Source: Zoroaster sp. YZ-2022
Taxonomy: Eukaryota > Echinodermata > Asteroidea > Forcipulatida > Zoroasteridae
Assembly (NCBI GenBank): GCA_029582265.1
Contig: CM055828.1
Coordinates: 35,375,072 to 35,439,071 of the forward strand
Reading direction: 5' to 3'
Length of the DNA: 64,000 nucleotides
Below the pieces are notes generated by a model. It did no database searches, was not told where the DNA came from, and saw only the letters and a list, made by a program, of their open reading frames with translations. Positions within the stretch are counted from its first letter, which is position 1, and every line of letters begins with the position of its first letter. Below are positions 23,071 through 36,500 of this stretch, piece by piece. Both the position numbers and the translations under genes were made by a program.

Positions 23071-26000
23071 TAAGCTGCAACGGTCACGGGTTGGTGTTTA
23101 ATGTATATACCGATTCGTAGAGAGTGTAAACATACTCTTATAGAAGCAGTTTGCCAACATGACCAATGATGTACCTTTAGTACACAGTAAAGTGAGTGAT
23201 CCAAGTCAAGTACCTATACATGTATATCACATGATCATTAACTATTTCAATCACTACGTGCGTTTGATGACCAGTAGTTGCTTAGGAGTATTTTTTGCCG
23301 CTTAGAGCGCTTCGTTGCTAAGATGTTTCTAAGCAATCAAGACCATTTTTGATCGCTTTCGTCCGTGAGTTTAGATTCTACAGTTGTGTCCTAGCTGATA
23401 CACGTTTTGAAGAAAAGAACAAAATATTTTGCCTGAGATTTTCCCGTGGTTTGCTGGAGCTATTATCGAGTATCATCTTAAACCAACTGTGTTGGTCATA
23501 GCTATATATCTATTGCGCCCTTGCCTATATAGACAACTGTATCTCGACTAGGAACGGGAAAATGCTATCAAGAATGAAATAATGCGTGCATAGCTTTAAC
23601 CATTATGATTCGTGGGGTGCCCGATTGAGAAAGGCAAGGCAAATCAAATGTTCTCCAATCCAAAGTGTAATCGACCGTCATGATAATGCAATCTCCTTTT
23701 GATAGATGATGTATTCATCACGGTTTTACCCTTCTACTGTATGAAGCAAATGCTTCCTGCTGTAGGTTTCCCCGCCAAAATTGCATATAATTGACAAATT
23801 GTGACCCAAAGTGAATAAGGAAAACTGCTTTGGGGGATTTTCATGGTACAAAGAAACTAACAGACCGCTTAACGACAATAATTACGGTTTGCAGCAACGT
23901 AGGCGAGATAAAACATGCGGATGTACCACTGAAAAATGTGTGATCATTTCATGGCTTGGAGGTTCGTAATCTCAAATCGTCGACACCAACTGGATGTGTA
24001 TTACTGTGATTTAATTAGTCTAAGGCGAACATTTGGATACAAAATGTTGTTAGATAAAGCTCTTCTAAGTATTAACGAAAAGCACAAATGATCAAAGTTT
24101 TACAAATAAATTATTTGTTGATGATGGTATTAAACATCCTAAGGTGCTATCGTTCACCGGTGTATCGTTTGAGTAAAATTAGTGAAATGACCTGAATGCA
24201 TTTTCACTATATTCTCGTTAACGACACAATGATTTTTTTTTTATAGTCCTATAAATCTTGACCATTGTCAATAAATGTATTGAAACACTCAAACGTGAAT
24301 GATAGTTTAATATCTAAGAAATGGTATCAAATTGGTGAAAGCATAAAAATAGATGAAATTTCAAAGTTATAGATTACCTCTGCAGAATATAATTTTGTTT
24401 TTACATTTTTCCTGAACTCTTCCCTTTATTGTGATATCGCAAAAATTAAAATTGGCAATTAATATTCACCATCTTCAAGAAACTGGGGTACTCGTCTGTT
24501 TTGTATTTTCCGCCAGTAGTTTTCAAATGAGTATGGGTCTAGTATAAAGCGCAATATTTTGAATCTTTCGTCAAACAGTAAAACATGATGACATAGTTTC
24601 AGCATTTTGGAGTGAACTTTTGAAAATGGAAAGTTTGATAGAAGGGGTGTGTCGTTGCCTGGCAGTTGCTAGGCAATGTCCTCTTATGTGTGACTGACGC
24701 ATTATTCGGTTTTGTTATCGCTGGCATGGTTTCCGAAGGCATGCAGCGAAAATGGATTCAAAGAGTACCGGGGCGTATCACACGTCTAGGTACCAGGATA
24801 GTTCGATGAATGAAGTCTCGTTCTGAGTAGCACGGTATATACTGTATGCAAGATGTGTAATTTTGGCTGGCAATGAATTTATTACACCGCGTCATTTATT
24901 GACGTAGTACTTTGTATCTCGATGCCCGGTCAACTTGTTTTGTGAAACAACGTTAAAAGATTAAATTGATTAAGTTATTAACTTTCTTTCTGTTCAAGTA
25001 AAATGCAATGCACAGATTTTAACCAAATAAATTGATGGAGTTTACTATCATTCTTCAAACGATAATACATAAAATCACAGCGATACTGAACTGATGATCT
25101 ATGAGCAAAATATTCAGCAGTTAAAAACAACACATTTCCTATGCACTACAAAGTGTTTCATCGTACCGCTCCAAACGGTGATCAAAGGAAGCCGTCGACT
25201 TGAATAATGTCCGGAGGGCTCCAGAGGTGTGCAAATTTATCCGCCGTAAGATGTTGCTTGAATTACTAACCATAACATAACTGTGTATTTGGATAGAAAG
25301 CTTTAACACGGACAAAGAACAATGCTTTTAAAACGTGATATTTATAAACTAAATTAAACATTTTTAAGAGAACAGTTTGTTTGTTTGTGAATATGTATAT
25401 TTATGTTGGATGTTCGAACTGTGATCTCATGAAACGATCACTATTTAAAAGACATAAACCCAACTTTGAGAGATATGGGTGGCGTACGACGGCATATATT
25501 CCATTTTAGTTTGCTCAATATATTTTAGATACACAAAATCTACATAAAATCTGCATGAAATCTACAAAGAAGTTGAAAACAAATAAATAATTCCAGACGT
25601 TACAAAGACCTCACAGCCTTAGAGAAAAATCCCCACTGCACAATTTCTCCATTGATATAATTTCATCATCAAAAGTGTTCTGATATTGAACAGAAGCATG
25701 ATATGTGATTATGCATGGCCTTCGAGTTATTTGTGCCACTTGTTTTTATTGAACAAACCACAGGGTACCTGTTAGTCCTTAACGGTGATGAGATGTTCTG
25801 TAGGCCTAATTGATTTTTAGAACTGAAAACGAATGATAGATTGAACTTTGAACTCGTTGGCCTATCGAGTCGAATATATATTATTGATGTTTGCTTCATA
25901 AAGTCCCTTCCCACAAAAATGTTTTATATATTTATTATTAATTTGGCATTTTGGGAAGAAATCAGCTGGAAGGAGTGACCATTTGACAGATGATATCTTC

Positions 26001-26265
26001 TACGATTTTTTGATAAAATGTTGTCTGTTTCATGTTAAAACAAAATCACGACACGACCCGTGTTTCCATGTGTTCATTTCCATGTGTTCATTAATTATTA
26101 TTAACTTTAATTAAGTCAATCATTTACTGCGCGTGTGTCATTTGACAGTTTTGTGTACGCCTGTGCCAGTCTCAGGCCACACAACCTTCTGCATTTATAA
26201 TGTGCAATCAGTGATTGGGGTAATAATTCGGTAATAACCAATGTTGTAATCACTTATAATATCTA
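23071..26265. other. Non-coding stretch, no gene recognised
   Basis: A weak exon-like string (ATGTCCGGAGGGCTCCAGAG from 25207, followed by a GTAAGA) is present but has no supporting partner exon or family match. No arrays or RNA genes seen. Confidence 0.4.
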
Positions 26266-26394
26266 CCCTGCAAAAACTGATGTGTTAAAATAACACTAGT
26301 GATGTCAACTTCATTCTTCCATGGTGTTTATATTGTGCGAGTTGCCTGATATAAACACCAATGGTGTAGTTTTTAACACCACAGTTTTTGCAGT
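26266..26394. mobile_element. Miniature inverted-repeat element (CTGCAAAAACTG)
   Basis: Left CCTGCAAAAACTGATGTGTT and right, complement of ACTGCAAAAACTGTGGTGTT, bound ~129 bp containing further internal symmetry around the TAAACACCAATGGTG text. A diverged relative ending in TTTTGCAGCG lies at about 3775-3862. Confidence 0.65.
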
Positions 26395-26491
26395 GTACAT
26401 GAGGTCAACTGGAGCCTTCTTGTATATATCATTGTACTGGTGTTGTTATACAGAACTGTGTAAGCATTTAATTCCCAACATTTCAGACATA

Positions 26492-26803
26492 TTAAAGGGA
26501 CAGTATCGTCGCGATCAGAGCAGACTTTCGACTGGGCATGGAATCCGTGTCCTAGTGACTGAAAATAGTACCCAAGAGCACAGGCTTGTCTAGATAACAA
26601 GGCATGATAAGACCATTATTACTGTGTCTGATGCATAAATAATGAGCCAGTAGCTATAATAATGAAGCAGCCACAGTAATACCACACCTTGTTATCTAGG
26701 CCAGCGCGCGCTCTCGGGGCATTATTTTTAGTCACAAAACTAGGACATCGATTCCATGCCCTGTCAAATGTCTGCTCTGATCGTTCCAATACTGTCCCTT
26801 TAA
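26492..26803. mobile_element. TTAA-flanked inverted-repeat element, copy B
   Basis: The body at 26496-26799 starts AGGGACAGTATCGTCGCGAT and ends with the complement of AGGGACAGTATTGGAACGAT, with TTAA on each side. An inner inverted repeat (TAGATAACAAGG...) makes it longer than copies A and C. The ~28-bp sequence outside the left TTAA (CATTTAATTCCCAACATTTC...) recurs with few changes directly outside the right TTAA. Confidence 0.85.
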
Positions 26804-27210
26804 AACATTTAATTCTCAACACTTCAGACACATCATGAATCACCTTTAAAAATAATTGGTAGACAAATGGTTGGTTGTATATGCCAACATCCAACAGACG
26901 GAGATGCTCTCACTTAAAAAATCAACATGATTTAAATTTATTTGTGTAGGGGCCTAGATAACTATCACGCCTACGGGTGTGGAGGAATATAATGTAATAT
27001 ATAAAATTCTAACTGTTATCGGGAAAACAATATCAGATTTTCTCAGCCCTATGAGATAATTTGATTTGAATAAGATTATAATCACTGTTCTTGCGTTGGT
27101 ACATTATAAACAAAACAAAAAAATCATATTTTGCACACACAAACAAATAAAACAATAAAACAACACACGCGACTAATGCCCGACACGTTTCAGATATCGA
27201 ATCTAAAATA

Positions 27211-27300
27211 TGAAGTGGTTCGGGCGGGAGTCGAACCCACGATGAACGGATGTCTTAAGCTCTTGATCAACGAGTTTGCCTGACGATTGCCCTCAGGTGA
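27211..27300 (-). pseudogene. tRNA-like fragment (T-arm / B-box only)
   Basis: On the minus strand GTGGGTTCGACTCCCGC can form a T-arm and is followed by CCGAACCA. The matching 5' acceptor strand (GGTTCGG) is absent from the expected position, so a functional tRNA is unlikely. It may be a tRNA-derived SINE remnant. Confidence 0.4.
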
Positions 27301-27727
27301 ATTTCGCAACACCATGCATTAAGCTGTCATTTAATATTATTCGGGAAAAAACTCATTAAAAGCCCAAATTCGATATTGGTATTTGTTGAAAGAAACACAT
27401 TATTGCAGATTTGCATGAAAACTACTTGGTGTAAAGGTAATGATAGAAAATGCTACATTTGAGGACTATTCATAGAAGCAATTTGTCCATCAATTAATAA
27501 AACCATATTATTTGTTTTTATGTAGGTATATTTATAACAAAAAACAGACACGACTTGACACGTGATTTTAGCTACTGGTACGTAGTTAATTGGTTACGCG
27601 TTGAAAGAGTGCCTCGCCCGTGATTTGGACTAATTTACATTCCATTTGATTCCATTATTTTAAGATTAATATAATTTTTTTCCTAAACGAAAGGAACACA
27701 GACAGTTAAAATTAAAATATTTCACAA

Positions 27728-27729
27728 TA

Positions 27730-27789
<60 letters not shown>
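27728..27789. repeat. (TA)n microsatellite flanking a mariner-type element
   Basis: About 30 TA dinucleotides with one CAT interruption. A near-identical run continues at 28066-28125 on the far side of the inserted element, so the element landed inside a TA tract. Confidence 0.95.
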
Positions 27790-27790
<1 letters not shown>

Positions 27791-28067
27791 TACTCAAAAC
27801 AATTTAGGGAACACCGGATTTTTAACATCAAATAGGTTTGAAATGTTCCATGAACCGGGATTTTAATTTGCAACCCCCTCTCTCTTTCAGTAGTCATGTC
27901 ATGAAATGTGTAATCACTACATGCATCCTTTGTCATCCGTTTCATTGTGCAGTTGTTTCTCATCAATTCTGTGAAACATTGTGTTTATCTGAAATAAAAT
28001 GATCTTGCTTTACTGATCTTGCTTTAACTGAGATTATTCCGGTGTTCCCTAAATTGTTTTGAGTAGT
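27790..28067 (+). mobile_element. Tc1/mariner-type miniature element, copy 2
   Basis: Same ends and body as the copy at 3131-3416 (CTCAAAACAATTTAGGGAAC inverted ends). It differs by a short internal duplication of TGATCTTGCTTTA near 28008-28028. It sits in the middle of a TA microsatellite. Confidence 0.88.
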
Positions 28068-28068
28068 A

Positions 28069-28125
<57 letters not shown>

Positions 28126-28131
<6 letters not shown>

Positions 28132-29860
28132 TTTAGTGTCCCGTAATATATTCATTTTGAAACTTGGAGTATTTTGGCACATTTATTTCTTCATTTTCAC
28201 GTTTGTCATTTTCACGTATTTGTTTGTTTTTCTGCGAATACGGGACAATAAACGTTGAAATGATTAAAACATGGGCAAAACATCTTCAATGAAACATGAC
28301 TTATATAATCCGCGCTGGCTGATGAATTCATTAATTTTTCTACCAACAAATTAACAAAGAACATTCTTTTTATGAATGAAAGAGTACAACCAAAACAATC
28401 GTCAAACAGTGGTCTAAAAAAGTACAACTGATCTTGTTTCTTTGGCATCATGAATAATAGTTAATACATTATTGTGTGACGTATAATGAGCCACCTATGC
28501 GCTGATTGTTGTAGGCGCTGATTGTTATAGGCGATAAATTCATAACAAAGATGGATTATTTTGTTTGATGGCTCATCAAATGAAACGGAAAATCAAACAT
28601 TTTCAAGAACAGTTACATATTAAGTCACTGAAGTATTAATTAAGCCACACAATTTTTCATATAGGCGGCCCCGAACACTGACATGGCCGTGAAATATTTC
28701 CATAACCTATTTAATAACATTCAATAAAACCTTCTACACATTTTAAATCTATAAATAGTCAAAGAGTGAACAGATGCCAAAAACCTAATCAAATGATCAA
28801 ATCTGTCAAAATGTCTCACAATTCTGCATGATTGAAATTATGATAATTTGTTCCTGTCCCTTTCGCTATTATGAAAAACGCACTGAGCCAACTATTGGCA
28901 TGCATGCATTAAGAACTTCTCACGTAGCCAGCCGACATAATGATAACAACATCAAACAAGCAAAAAGAAGGAAGAAAAAAAAAGATTAGGCTCTATTGAA
29001 TTGTTAAAACAGAAAACAGAAAATAATGTTGCTGAAACCCATACCTTTTTCACCACGGAATCGAGTATCTCCAGAGCAGAAGACGTCGCGCTAAGCGAAC
29101 ACCATTGGCGCAATTCCCTCCTTGTAAGTTGTAGTATCAGAAGTGTGTGTAATTTTACACGTCCGTAACATCTGCGAAGTGACGGTCCTGGATACGGGTC
29201 CGTATCAGTAAGCACTTTATGTGCTCATTCTGTTCAAGGAAAGACAGAGAAATTGCTTGAACATTGCTCTTAATGCAAGCTCGTCTACACAATACTTCAT
29301 CTGCATGTACGTCATGTGGAAGAAGACTATATGGACATATCACACTTTCTTATCATAATGATGTGTAGTTCGATACGCGTGAGCACACGTGTTGTTTACA
29401 CTCAATCAAATGGACGAGGTATACCTGCATCTATCAGCACTAACATGTATCTGTATGTGTGTTGTTGCTTCTTATTTGCCCTATTCGTACAACATACAAG
29501 GAGTATTCATCAGGAAGTCAAGCCGCTGCCTCTCGTTTGTTCGCAGGTGTCAGCAAGTACAATAGCAGGAAATCAGCAAAAGAGAGAGAGACCAAACAAA
29601 GCAAACAGCAGACACACTGAGCCCAGGGGGTTATAATTAGTCTGTTCTCCGTGTTATAGATGACTTATTATTACACCATAGAAATATGAACTTCATTTTC
29701 TATTTCAAACTAAGGGAAATGCATTAGCATGTAGTCACCAGATGTTACTAATCCAGCAGAAATGAATAACAGTTGTAAACAGATGTTATCCACATCATTA
29801 TTATTATAAATTTATACATTGTGATTCATACATATTATTTCTAGTGGAAATTTACACCGT
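28126..29860. other. Stretch without an identified gene
   Basis: Overlapping ORFs at 28952-29343 (minus) and 29316-29636 (plus) have no family resemblance that I can name. The minus frame at 28952-29215 could contain a short exon ending KK before a GTATGG donor-like site near 29043, but there is no second exon to support it. Confidence 0.35.
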
Positions 29861-30222
29861 TTAAAGGGAATTGTACAACATTGGTAATTACCAGATTATC
29901 ATATTAACGATTTATCATCTAAAAAACTTACTTATGGGGTAAAGTTGGTACACGTATTAATCATTTTGAGAAATTATTTCATCTGAAGTGCTTTCGTTTT
30001 GGACAAAACACAAATTTACCCAAATTTCCAAAACGGCAAAGGGTTTTATGGGTGGTTTCTATTAAATATATTATATATTTTCCATGAGAATGAAGGAGTT
30101 ATACGTGATTGACCTAACGTAGGGAGGAGCCATGCCTATGCCAGTTAGATGTTACCCACGTCACGATATCATTATTTGGCAATTAATTGTGGAAATTTGA
30201 TGTAATTCTGGCTTCCCTTTAT
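29861..30222. mobile_element. TTAA-type inverted-repeat element, AAGGGAA family
   Basis: Left TTTAAAGGGAATTGTAC with ACATTGGTAATTACCAG, and right complement TATAAAGGGAAGCCAGAATT. The right TTAA has decayed to TTAT. It resembles the element at 15146-15669. Confidence 0.55.
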
Positions 30223-31265
30223 ACAAATTAAAGTTCTACCTATGTCCCGTAAGGTACAAAATACCATTTTTGGTTGGTAAAATAATTGGATCAAATTGAT
30301 TCAACTGCTACGCTATTAGCCTACGTAGTCTGGTTGAAAAATGGTTCTGATACAATATAACTGGGGGCCTAAATGGTGCACCATATCGTCATGTTAGAAT
30401 ATACACCAGATTGTGTGGGTCCTGTGGATAAACCACTTTCTACGGATCGGCTCTGCAACAAATGCAATGCCTGCTTCCCTCCCTGGATAAATGTTTATAA
30501 CCTGTCTACAGGAGGATATAATCGTAAACTTGAATTTTTCAAGAAATGGTATATTCATAATTTTTCCCAAATTGGTTCATTCATCAGATAAACAAAATAA
30601 TTTAACTTCCCTTTCCAATACATAGTATATATTTATTTGCTGTTGTGAATTAGTTGTTGATATCGACTCATCAATGTTACATTAGTTCAGATGTCCCGTC
30701 GCATGGAAAGAATATTATTATTAGGCCCATGTTGTATCGATATTGCACGTCAGATTCGGTGAAGCACACAGAGGGCAGCTTCGTCACCTAACAAGCAAAT
30801 GTTTCAAACGAAAAAAAAAAAACTTAAATAACAAAGGATCTTAACAACACCTGTCCTTGTTTTATACACGGTGTGCTTATTTTTATGACAAATTTGGTCG
30901 ATTGCATCTATATATAAAATTATGTTGAGAGCAAGAGCGAGGTCTAGAAACAAAAATTATGCTTTCACCGGCAAATTGGTTCTGCCTGACCTTCGTTGCT
31001 TTATACAACACTGACGTACCTAGTAACGGTCTACGTCACCACAACCCTTGACTTAACTTATCATTGTGCCATTTCTATTATGAGAAACGATTCAACATCA
31101 GGGGGAAAAAATCCTCGACCTACGATGGAACAAGTTGCACAACCTAATTGTCGACAGAGGGCGCTATCAAATATCGCTCCTTTGACCGTATGTCTTTTGA
31201 CGTGCTAGAACGGGATCACAGAGTCACTATTGTACATTTGTCTATTCATCCCTTCCCCCCCCGTC
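30223..31265. other. Stretch without an identified gene
   Basis: AT-rich. The ORFs at 30373-30591 and 30996-31208 show no recognisable domains. Confidence 0.35.
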
Positions 31266-31640
31266 TATTTTGACAGTCGAAAAGCAGATCAGAATTAATG
31301 TTTTCGTAATATGCATTTTTCGACTTTTCGACTTTTCTGGAACAGAAAATCAGAATGTAACGTTTTGGTAAACCCATTTCCAAATGTTTTGGCTCATCAG
31401 AAAAGCTGATTTTGCTATTCTGTGTTTCCGCTACTCGAAAAGCAGATGAAACATTTTGGTACAATAATATTTTCCCCCTTTTTTCTGCTGGCTGAAAAGC
31501 ACATCGAACGTTTTGGTACAATCCATTTTTCTTCTTTTCTGCTGGCTTGGCCGAAATAAAAAGCATGAAATCGAACATTTTGGACAAACCTAATTTTCTA
31601 CTTTCTAACCGCTTGGATTGAACATTATTGTCAAATGCGG
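31266..31640. repeat. Degenerate tandem repeat, ~60-70 bp unit
   Basis: Five or so diverged units share GAAAAGCAGAT(C/G)... AACATTTTGGTACAA and TTTTCTGCTGGCT. The period can be seen as recurring (Y)QNV.(C/S)AF..AE in the minus-strand frame at 31246-31587, which is therefore a repeat artefact. Confidence 0.65.
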
Positions 31641-31756
31641 CCCAAAAGCAGAATTATGCTGTTCCACCCTCCTATCCTCCGTATATGCAACATATAAACT
31701 TGAAAGTAAGACGAGTTCGATCAAAGCGGTCTACATACTCTCAGTCTCAGTGGTTT

Positions 31757-32846
31757 ACTGTTTATACCTTTCCAGTTCGTGATATCATTTTGAAGTATAA
31801 TTTAAATTACCATGTTTACGCTGATGACACGCAGCTTTACATTACTTTTAAATCTTCTCAAGAACCTGCCGATTCCTGCATTAAAACACTAGAGAAATGT
31901 ATTCAAGAGATTCGAAGTTGGATGAGACAAAACTTCCTGAAATTGAACGATGAAAAAACAGAATTTGTTCTATTTGGATCACGTCAGCAATTGTCTAAAG
32001 TTTCTCTTCCATTTATTACAATTGGTGACTCGCAGATAACTCCCTCATTACATGCACGTAATTTGGGTGTTATATTTGACTGGACAATGACTTTAAAACC
32101 ACATATCTCCAACATTGTTCGCATATTATCATAATTTCATATCAGAAATATAAGCCGAATTAGGAAATACTTGAATAAAAGTGCTGCTGAACAAATTATA
32201 CATGCGTTTGTCACATCACGGCTCGATAACGGGAATGCTCACCTTTACGGTCTCCCGCAGAATCAAATATCTCGTCTTCAGCACATACAAAACACAGCAG
32301 CTCGTGTTGTGACTTTGTCCAGAAAGTCATGCCATATCACGCCAATCTTGAAAGAACTGCACTGGCTTCCTGTTTCACAGAGAATTGTTTTTAAACTTAT
32401 GCTAATTGTTCACAAATCTTTTAATAACATTGCTCCAATTTATATTTCTGAACTACTTAAAGTCTACACTCCATCACGCAATGTGCGCTCCAGCAACATG
32501 TCACTCCTAAAGGAACCAACTTCAATACGGAACTGGGGTGATAGGTCGTTTTCTGTCGCAGCTCCGAGACTCTGGAATCATCTTCCAACTAAACTCAAAT
32601 CTTGTCATAGTATAACCAGATTCAAGTCGATGCTTAAAACTCATCTTATGTCACAACTCTTCAAAGATGATGTATATTTGTAATTGCATTGTAGGTACAT
32701 GTATCTCGGTACATAATTTTTTTCCCCCTATGCTATCATTGTATATTGTTTGTATTAATGTTTTTTCTTTGTTTCCGCGCCTTGAGCGCCCAGCAGGGTG
32801 GATATGTGCGCGCTAAAAATCTTTATTATTATTATTATTATTTAGT
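31757..32846 (+). mobile_element. 5'-truncated CR1-like LINE (RT C-terminal half and 3' end)
   Basis: Sense-strand remnant of a non-LTR retrotransposon. The coding part starts inside the reverse transcriptase (YTFPVRDII) and includes the catalytic YADDTQLYI motif, LNDEKTEF, then after one TAA (32132-32134) the same frame continues FHIRNISRIRKYL ... TSRLDNGNAHLYGLP, LHWLPV, SFSVAAPRLWNHLP and ends DDVYL at 32683. The 3' UTR has CGCCTTGAGCGCC and GCGCTAAAAATC followed by (ATT)n at 32821-32841, a typical CR1-like 3' end. The opposite orientation and different region mean no direct overlap with the LINE at 1-2200. Only one nonsense codon in ~310 suggests a fairly young insertion. Confidence 0.92.
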
Positions 32847-33030
32847 GTGCTAGTCGTCTGAATAGAATTTCAATTTGAAAGGCCTAGTCCCGGCCTCCCT
32901 ACTGCAGCACACGTTTTTCTAAGTAATATAACTTTGTGTCAGTCTTCTAGAGTTAAATATACTCTATGGTCGAGTCAGACTCGACAATAAAATGCATCGT
33001 CTACAATGCACCTAATTTAAATATCCAATA

Positions 33031-33195
33031 TTATAGGTAAAACTTGTAGCTTTGCATGCATGGTGAAGAGGATAAGTAAAGACTGATTGCGGTGACACCA
33101 TATGAAATTCTCTATTGAGTAGTAATTAGTTCTGAAAAGAAATAGAGGTTAAAACTCGACGTTTCGATCAGTATGCTCTGATCGTCATCAGGAGA
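33031..33195 (+). repeat. Dispersed repeat, GTAAAACTTGTAGC...CGTTTCGATCAG family
   Basis: Longer relative of the 14555-14660 insert. It has the same head plus the tail ACTCGACGTTTCGATCAG and TATGCTCTGATCGTC, which forms a small GATCAG/CTGATC stem. It ends ~250 bp upstream of the TNPO3 start codon. Another copy lies at 49186-49430. Confidence 0.65.
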
Positions 33196-33379
33196 ATATT
33201 ATGTTTGAAATATTATAATCGTCCCTTTCCAGGGTGTCAGCGAGAGAAGTGTTGGGTCGAGGAATACACAAACTGCGCAAAAGCCCTGGGGACAAGGTTG
33301 GGTACAAGGTGGAATCCCTGCGTATGTTTGTTCGTATTTAAAGAACTCCACAAAAATGCGCATATTCAGTTTAGAAAAA

Positions 33380-33443
33380 AACCTTGATTGCAAAGAAACG
33401 CCGTCATTTCGGAAGGGTTTTTCCTTCAGTTTCTAACTAAGAA
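33380..33443 (+). promoter_or_regulatory. TNPO3: Presumed TNPO3 5' UTR / promoter-proximal region
   Basis: The 60 bp before the start are CG-containing (AACGCCGTCATTTCGGAAGG) in an otherwise AT-rich neighbourhood and include a CGGAAG ETS-type core. There is no TATA box at a suitable distance. AAGAAATGG provides a favourable initiation context (purine at -3, G at +4). The transcription start cannot be placed from sequence alone. Confidence 0.4.
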
Positions 33444-33560
33444 ATGGAGACAGCACCGCCCGTTGAGACTGTGATTCGAGCTGTTACGGCCTTATACCAC
33501 AATCCTGATGCAGCAGAGAAGGAAAGGGCGTCCCGATGGCTGCAGGAATTCCAACGATCG
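33444..33560 (+). CDS. TNPO3: TNPO3 exon 1
   Basis: 39 codons from METAPPVE to LQEFQRS, then the donor GTAAGT. Phase 0. It matches the family N-terminus (ALYHNPD, KERAS.WL.E.QRS). The start was chosen by homology and its Kozak-like context. Confidence 0.95.
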
Positions 33561-36500
33561 GTAAGTACCTTTTTTCAAGAAGCATTTTTCGAACTGAGTG
33601 AATTTGCCTAGTTTCCGGACATAGTCGGAAATAAAATATAATCAAACAATGTGGTTGTTCCAAATGATACATGTAATATGCTGCAATCATCATGCAAATT
33701 TAGTTGTTTTCAGTGTCTCACATGAAATAAGATGTTCGTAAGAATGTCAAACCCGACTGCCACTTGTGCACAATGTCAATGTGTAACGTGTTAAGCATTG
33801 TTTTTAGCAGACAAAAAAAAATGGCCAACATCTTACTGGATGTGCCTACATTCATTGCTCAAAATCTCCCAAAATATTGTTTCCAGTCTTCACTTGTCTA
33901 CTGTCCTCTCATCTTTTAAAGGAAAATCCCTCATATTTGTCATTTTGAATAGAAAAGCGGCGGTGTATTCTACTTTCTTTCCGAGATGTTTTTCATTTGT
34001 TTGCTAATTATTCTGTCAGTCTGTCACTGTCTGTTTATTTTCTAACGAGTAACGTTACTTTCACAGTTAGACTTTGTTCAGTTGTTTTATTTTTTAACTG
34101 TTTGTTTGCCATATTTGCAGTGTTGTTTTACTTTTAGTTAGTCATGTTTGTAGTAAACCTGTTTGACATTCCTTATTCATACATGTACATAGATTAGATG
34201 ACAAACATCTTACAATTTACACACAAACATGCCTGTATGGCCTTGTACTTGCAGCAGAATTTTAATTAATAGCAGGCAAATCTCTGATCTTTGCAAATTT
34301 TTTCACACATAGGCCTCCTTGTTAAATTCTTTCCAATTTCCATGATATGTCTATTATCTTTTGGAAGATTGTTTATATGTCAAGTAAAGTATTGACTGAA
34401 AGTGCACGACTATCACAACATTGTGGCTAAGGATCCAGCATAGTGTTTTCCACTCTAGCAGGGGGGCTATGTGAGCCCTTGATCACCCCATCAAATCATG
34501 GTCATAGCTACACTGTAGCTGTGTTTTTTGTACCTCAACATTATCATGTTGAGCTATGAGCATTTGTACATAATTTTTGGTTATGTGATGAACTGAAACT
34601 TTTATTGGTGTATTTGTTTTTTAAAAATTCCACAAAGTTTAAAATGTTATGATGTAGTATGCTAACTTGACGAAATGTATTCACCTTACATTGTTCAAGT
34701 GCATATGTTGTATACAATAAACTGCTGTCATAAATTTGTGTTTTATTTTATTATTTCTTTTAACATTTTTTTGTTTTGTCTTTTGAGTAGACTGGTAATG
34801 CTCAGTAGGGATTCAAGATTATTCTATGTTACAGGTGTACCCACGTATGTGTAGTGTACAGTACTTAAGAGGGACCTGGAAGCATTTTAAAGGCATTGTT
34901 TCACCATGCACTTTCAGATCGCTTGTTTTTGACCTGTTCATATGCCACCTAGTATGAAAATAACCATAGCCCAATGGGCTAGGAACTTTGGTACTAGGAA
35001 CTTTAGTCTATTGTGAGCCATTTTGCTCATGAGTCTAATGCTACAGAATGCCCATTGAATGGTCTGCAAGAACGCATGAAGAAATGTTGGAAAGCACAGT
35101 AGAATAGTTAGTATCATAAATGTTTGGTTGTCCAAGCCTGGTCAAGGCAATTTTTCCTTGATGAAGGGCACTTATATAAGGAAATCAGAATGTCTGTGGG
35201 AACTTTCAAAGAGGCACCGAAACCAAAACTAGGGCCTGTATGTCTGTTGGCACACAGCAGTGCCCTATTAGCCATAGGGCATCATCCGCATGGCAGCATG
35301 TTCTTGGTCTGACAAATTTTCAAGCAAGAGTGCTCTCTTACCCTACCTACGTACTTATAGTGGTACACAAATAGATGTGCTCTTAGAGGTCCTAAGTAGG
35401 AAACTCTTTATTTATAAACAACAAGGGAATGGTTTATCGGGTTATTTGATCTTGGCCAATCCACAAGAGATATCATTGGAATTACAACCCTAATTGGTCA
35501 ACGTTTTTTTTTTTTGTTTTTTTTTTGTATTGAAAAAAATGTTCACGTATGACTAAGTTTTGTTTCAGGAAGTGTTTTTTGGTGGGATACACACATGTAT
35601 TAAAAATCACATGGGAGTACAAATTTTGTATGGTCATAGAGCAGTATCACACGCGACCCGAGATTGCCAAGGACTTGGATTAAGGACTGGGCACATCGTC
35701 AGCAGAGATTTGTCTGTTCGTTAAGAAATTGTGAGGTTTCATATCTCACAGATTAACTATTGCCTGTTCTAATCTCTTGGGAAATGAATTGGTGTCACTG
35801 GGGAGTCAATACAGCCTCTGGAAGTTTACTGACAGGATGTAATCTTTCAACACCCCCTACTACAGTATTATCTAGGGTGTTTGAATGACCTTGTCATCAT
35901 TATGGAACGGGGGCCAATTATGTTGTGAAGTGGGTACTCCCACTTCAGCAAAATCTATTTCACTGTTTACTAGTATTTTTAGGGTAAAAGCTAAACATTT
36001 AAAAATTTAAACTAACAGTGGTTTGGCCATTTATTTCTGATTATCAAATTAACAAATAATTATCTTTAAGTACACTTGATGTTCTTCTGAGGATAATCAT
36101 CTGAACCAAGAAAAATGTTCCACCTGAAGTTTTCTCTTAGAGGAAAAAAGAATTATGTCTAATTTACACAAAGTTGCCATCTGGCAACTTTTTGACGAAA
36201 ACCTTGATTAAAATTTGTTTTGATATTTTCTTTAAAATGTGAGCACTTAACAGCTATTGTGATAAGACTTTCTCAGATAGTTTTTAGGCATACTTTTTAT
36301 TATAAATAGGAGGGTTGAAATGAGCATTCGTTTCCAAATACCAATCTTGTATCTTTCCTAAAGAGAAGGTACAATAATGGTAATTACAAAATGACAAAAT
36401 TACTGAACTATTATCTGAAAGCTAATTTGATGATAAAGGTACCAATCATCTTGAACAATTAGTTTGCCTGTAGTGCTCTCTTTTCAGAGAAAACATTTTA

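Noticed and set aside
25207..25250. Possible short coding exon (MSGGLQRC...) with GTAAGA donor
   Set aside because: Fourteen codons with no partner exon or homology. Expected by chance over 30 kb.
27211..27300. Functional tRNA gene on the minus strand
   Set aside because: Only a T-arm and B-box-like sequence fit. The acceptor 5' strand is missing.
28952..29343. Possible first exon of a divergent minus-strand gene
   Set aside because: A donor-like GTATGG follows, but no second exon, no family match and overlapping ORFs in other frames. Too weak.
31246..31587. 113-aa minus-strand ORF with AEK/QNV periodicity
   Set aside because: The periodicity follows a degenerate ~65-bp DNA repeat. No domain.
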